Origin: CAYUQT01 sp964596165 | GTDB lineage: Bacteria; Planctomycetota; Phycisphaerae; UBA1845; JAFGLZ01 | Assembly: GCA_964596165.1 (NCBI GenBank) | Contig: CAZQTW010000054.1 | Coordinates: forward strand, 1-44,185 | Length of the DNA stretch: 44,185 bases | Direction: 5' to 3' | Part shown: positions 42,367 through 44,185 of the stretch, one piece after another | How positions within the stretch are numbered: position 1 is the stretch's first letter | Layout: each line of letters starts with the position of its first letter | The notes under the pieces: generated by a model | What the model saw: the letters and a program-made list of their open reading frames with translations, nothing else | Told to the model about the DNA's origin: nothing | Database searches by the model: none | Translations under genes and position numbers: made by a program

Positions 42367-43848
42367 CTATCCTTTGTCCTGCTGGCGGAGATTGCTGATC
42401 CGCTGGCGTACGTCGCGATAATTGTAGTCCCACTGGATGAGCTGGTTGTAGGCTTCGAGAGCTTCCGAAGCCCGTCCGTCCGCCTCATGAGAACGGCCCA
42501 ACCAGTACCAGATTTCCTTGCTGGTCTCATCGCCTCTGCCTTCGTATTCCTTGGCCAAGGCCACCAGGGTATCCACGGCCGCCGCATAGAGTCCCTTCTC
42601 ATAGAAGCAACGGCCCGTGAAGAGATTGCATGCGATTCGATTTCGCGGATCGATCCGGGCTTCCTGGAAGCAGGGGATTGCCTCATCGAAATGCCCGGAC
42701 GCAAACAGACATTGGGCGTACTTGAACCGAATACGCTGGTCCGTGGGATAGTTGGCAACGCGTTCCTTGAACGTATCGAGCTCGAATTGTCTGCCCTCGG
42801 CGACAAGCTTCTGAACTTCAGTCTGAAGGGCTTTGTCGGTGGGGCGCTCACGGATCTGCTCTTGGAGTTGTCTTGCGCGGCGCCGATACTGAAGAAGCCG
42901 AATGTCGTCCGCTCTCATCTTGAAGCGGTAGTTCTGGCTCTTTCGGTAATTGTCCATTAGCAGTTCGATAGCCAGGCTCTCTTCTTCGGGGCGTTCGCGC
43001 TTGCAGAGCAGGTCAATCAGTACGGTAAGCTTGCTGGGAACGCTGGGGTTGGCTTCGTAGTCCTTTCTAGCCGACTGGATCAGTTCATCAAGGCGATCAT
43101 CGGCTTGAACGAGGCGGTCGCGATCGTGGATTTCGGCCTGAGCCTTGCGGTCGCGCAGCGACTCGTGGAACGACACGCCGTCCTTGTCGTACTTTCCTCT
43201 GGCGATGGTCAACTTGCCCGACAGATGCGTCATCTGATTGAAGTATTCCATGTTGTCGGGTTTCATGTTCCTGAGGATGTTGATGGCTTTGAGGGCCTTT
43301 TCGTAGGCCTCGACCGCGCCGACGGCGTCGCCCTTCTCGTTTAGCTGATCCCCCAATTCCTCGAAGATATCCCTGATTTTGAGCACTCGTTGCGGAGGGA
43401 CCTTCTTTTCCGACAGGAGGGACTCGAAGTAGGAATCGCCGGCCCACTTGGTTGTTGCGTGCAGACCTGCTTTGCCTGCATTGGCCACCATCTGTTCGAG
43501 GTGTCCCAAGTTGCCGGGGTCCATCGCGAGCAGATAGGCCGCATTCAGCATGTTGCGAATGGGATCTTTTCCGGTGGTGCTTCGCTTGAAGGACTGCATG
43601 AAGCCTGCCGGCTTACCCCCAGCCTGTTTGCGGGCAAGGCTGATCGCACGGAGAGGCATGTGGCCTTCCTCTACCGCATCGGGCCAAATCTCAAGCCCCA
43701 TGAGATAGCACTCGATGGCGTAATCATAATTGCGGGTTTCTCCAACCACCTTGGCTTGTTTGAACCACTTTCGCGCCTTGGCCTTGTCTTCTTCGGAGGG
43801 GGCGCCTTGCGGCTTGTCACCCTCGGTTGGTCCGGTCTTGTCGGCCAT
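42367..43848 (-). CDS. Cytoplasmic TPR protein upstream of rpsT
   Basis: A 493-residue soluble protein without signal peptide or membrane helix. TPR-like units are seen near residues 27-60 (KWFKQAKVVGETRNYDYAIECYLMGLEIWP), about 160-195 (GDQLNEKGDAVGAVEAYEKALKAI) and in the C-terminal quarter (FASGHFDEAIPCFQEARIDP, FYEKGLYAAAVDTLVALAKEY, EADGRASEALEAYNQLIQWD). The middle is charged and helical. Conserved-looking long TPR proteins next to ribosomal genes suggest a housekeeping scaffold, but no function can be assigned. A terminator-like hairpin lies 60 bp before its start. Confidence 0.8.
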   Translation of the reverse strand: MADKTGPTEGDKPQGAPSEEDKAKARKWFKQAKVVGETRNYDYAIECYLMGLEIWPDAVEEGHMPLRAISLARKQAGGKPAGFMQSFKRSTTGKDPIRNMLNAAYLLAMDPGNLGHLEQMVANAGKAGLHATTKWAGDSYFESLLSEKKVPPQRVLKIRDIFEELGDQLNEKGDAVGAVEAYEKALKAINILRNMKPDNMEYFNQMTHLSGKLTIARGKYDKDGVSFHESLRDRKAQAEIHDRDRLVQADDRLDELIQSARKDYEANPSVPSKLTVLIDLLCKRERPEEESLAIELLMDNYRKSQNYRFKMRADDIRLLQYRRRARQLQEQIRERPTDKALQTEVQKLVAEGRQFELDTFKERVANYPTDQRIRFKYAQCLFASGHFDEAIPCFQEARIDPRNRIACNLFTGRCFYEKGLYAAAVDTLVALAKEYEGRGDETSKEIWYWLGRSHEADGRASEALEAYNQLIQWDYNYRDVRQRISNLRQQDKG

Positions 43849-43903
43849 ACCTACCTACAGTCATCCGTCGTTAGCGTGCCGCAATCCCACGCAAAGGCCC
43901 GTA

Positions 43904-43939
43904 CAAAAGACGGCCCGCTGCCACACACGGGCGGGCCGT
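43904..43939 (-). terminator. Intrinsic terminator, minus strand
   Basis: Perfect 9-bp GC-rich arms, ACGGCCCGC and GCGGGCCGT (43939-43931 and 43918-43910 on the minus strand), enclose a 12-nt loop. They are followed on the minus strand by CTTTTGT. It is the clearest terminator in the window. It may end an upstream minus-strand gene beyond the edge or act as an attenuator before the TPR-rpsT unit. Confidence 0.65.
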
Positions 43940-44003
43940 AACCACGCTGAATCTGTTAGGTTAGCGAATCCCCTTTCTGAGTCAAGCCCAAACCCGGATC
44001 TCA

Positions 44004-44031
44004 TTGATTGCAAGTCATTACCGTATAGAAT
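44004..44031 (+). promoter_or_regulatory. Possible plus-strand promoter at the right edge
   Basis: TTGATT (44004-44009) and TAGAAT (44026-44031) are 16 bp apart in an AT-rich patch that stands out from the GC-rich surroundings. It would drive a plus-strand gene lying mostly beyond the window. Confidence 0.45.
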
Positions 44032-44185
44032 AATAGCATATGGGCATCTAACCGGGGGAAGGACCATGACTGGGGTGTAGGCCGGAGCCATAAACCGAAC
44101 GGCCGATCCGCTGATCGTGTGCGTGTCTTGTCCCTAGCCCGGATTATTCATACCGCTTTGGCATCTTGATGGAAAGGTTGTCCCG

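Larger units (their letters stand above)
43849..44185. other. 337-bp region at the right window edge
   Basis: No complete gene is present. It contains a minus-strand terminator (43904-43939), an AT-rich patch with a possible plus-strand promoter (44004-44031), and a strong Shine-Dalgarno followed by a four-codon open frame (44066-44080). A minus-strand TTGACT at 43985-43980 is a possible -35 for the TPR-rpsT unit but lacks a good -10. Confidence 0.5.

Noticed and set aside
1..44185. CRISPR arrays, tRNA or rRNA genes, insertion sequences, phage genes
   Set aside because: No spaced short repeats, cloverleaf-like sequences, transposase motifs or terminal repeats were recognised.

Overview
The window is a GC-rich bacterial chromosome segment that looks like a member of the Planctomycetota, possibly Phycisphaerae-like. 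This is inferred from gene content only; no rRNA is present. The supporting features are a PEP-CTERM-anchored SGNH hydrolase, HAF-repeat and BACON-like surface proteins, a BatA/vWA/coiled-coil/squalene-cyclase-like/NPCBM operon, a SpoVG protein carrying an inserted zinc ribbon, the DapL route to diaminopimelate, and many GTG/TTG starts. The left edge is a poly-C stretch that is probably a contig end, and the first gene is probably cut there.

Layout. 1-3745: two secreted proteins with C-terminal anchors of different types; the second has a well-formed promoter overlapped by a dyad. 4021-8193: a GAF-HlyD adaptor followed by a PqqD-like/M50 metalloprotease/HlyD fusion, a pair with no ABC or RND pump next to it. 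8327-11820: dapF and a membrane protein with a spermidine-synthase-like domain lacking the usual acidic motif. 12039-16631: a 1530-residue membrane-anchored TPR protein. 16650-22201: a surface-polysaccharide island made of two divergent coupled pairs, a CapK/PaaK-like adenylating enzyme with a GT4 glycosyltransferase on the minus strand, and an asparagine-synthetase-like protein without the N-terminal Cys with a NodB deacetylase on the plus strand. 22229-23395: dapL, minus strand. 23605-34923: a six-gene operon-like run of two BatA/vWA-type membrane proteins, a 1163-residue coiled-coil membrane protein, a small secreted protein, a squalene-cyclase-like alpha-toroid protein and an NPCBM-domain protein. 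34946-43848: mostly housekeeping genes (dedA, ispE, spoVG, an orphan PhnD-like lipoprotein, gyrA, a TlyA-like methyltransferase, rpsT and a TPR protein). The right end holds an intrinsic terminator and a possible divergent promoter.

How the genes fit together. DapL plus DapF gives the aminotransferase route from tetrahydrodipicolinate to meso-DAP for peptidoglycan and lysine. The 16.6-22.2 kb island probably makes or modifies an extracellular polysaccharide. The PEP-CTERM protein implies an exosortase elsewhere in the genome. The vWA operon probably builds an envelope-associated complex, but the MoxR ATPase and DUF58 partners usually seen with such genes are absent here. The best candidates for an undescribed system are the GAF-HlyD/PqqD-M50-HlyD pair and the vWA operon. 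Four gene junctions overlap by the same four bases, GTGA, which points to translational coupling through GTG starts.

No CRISPR array, tRNA, rRNA, insertion sequence or phage gene was recognised. Antisense open frames are abundant but are explained by GC-rich codon usage.
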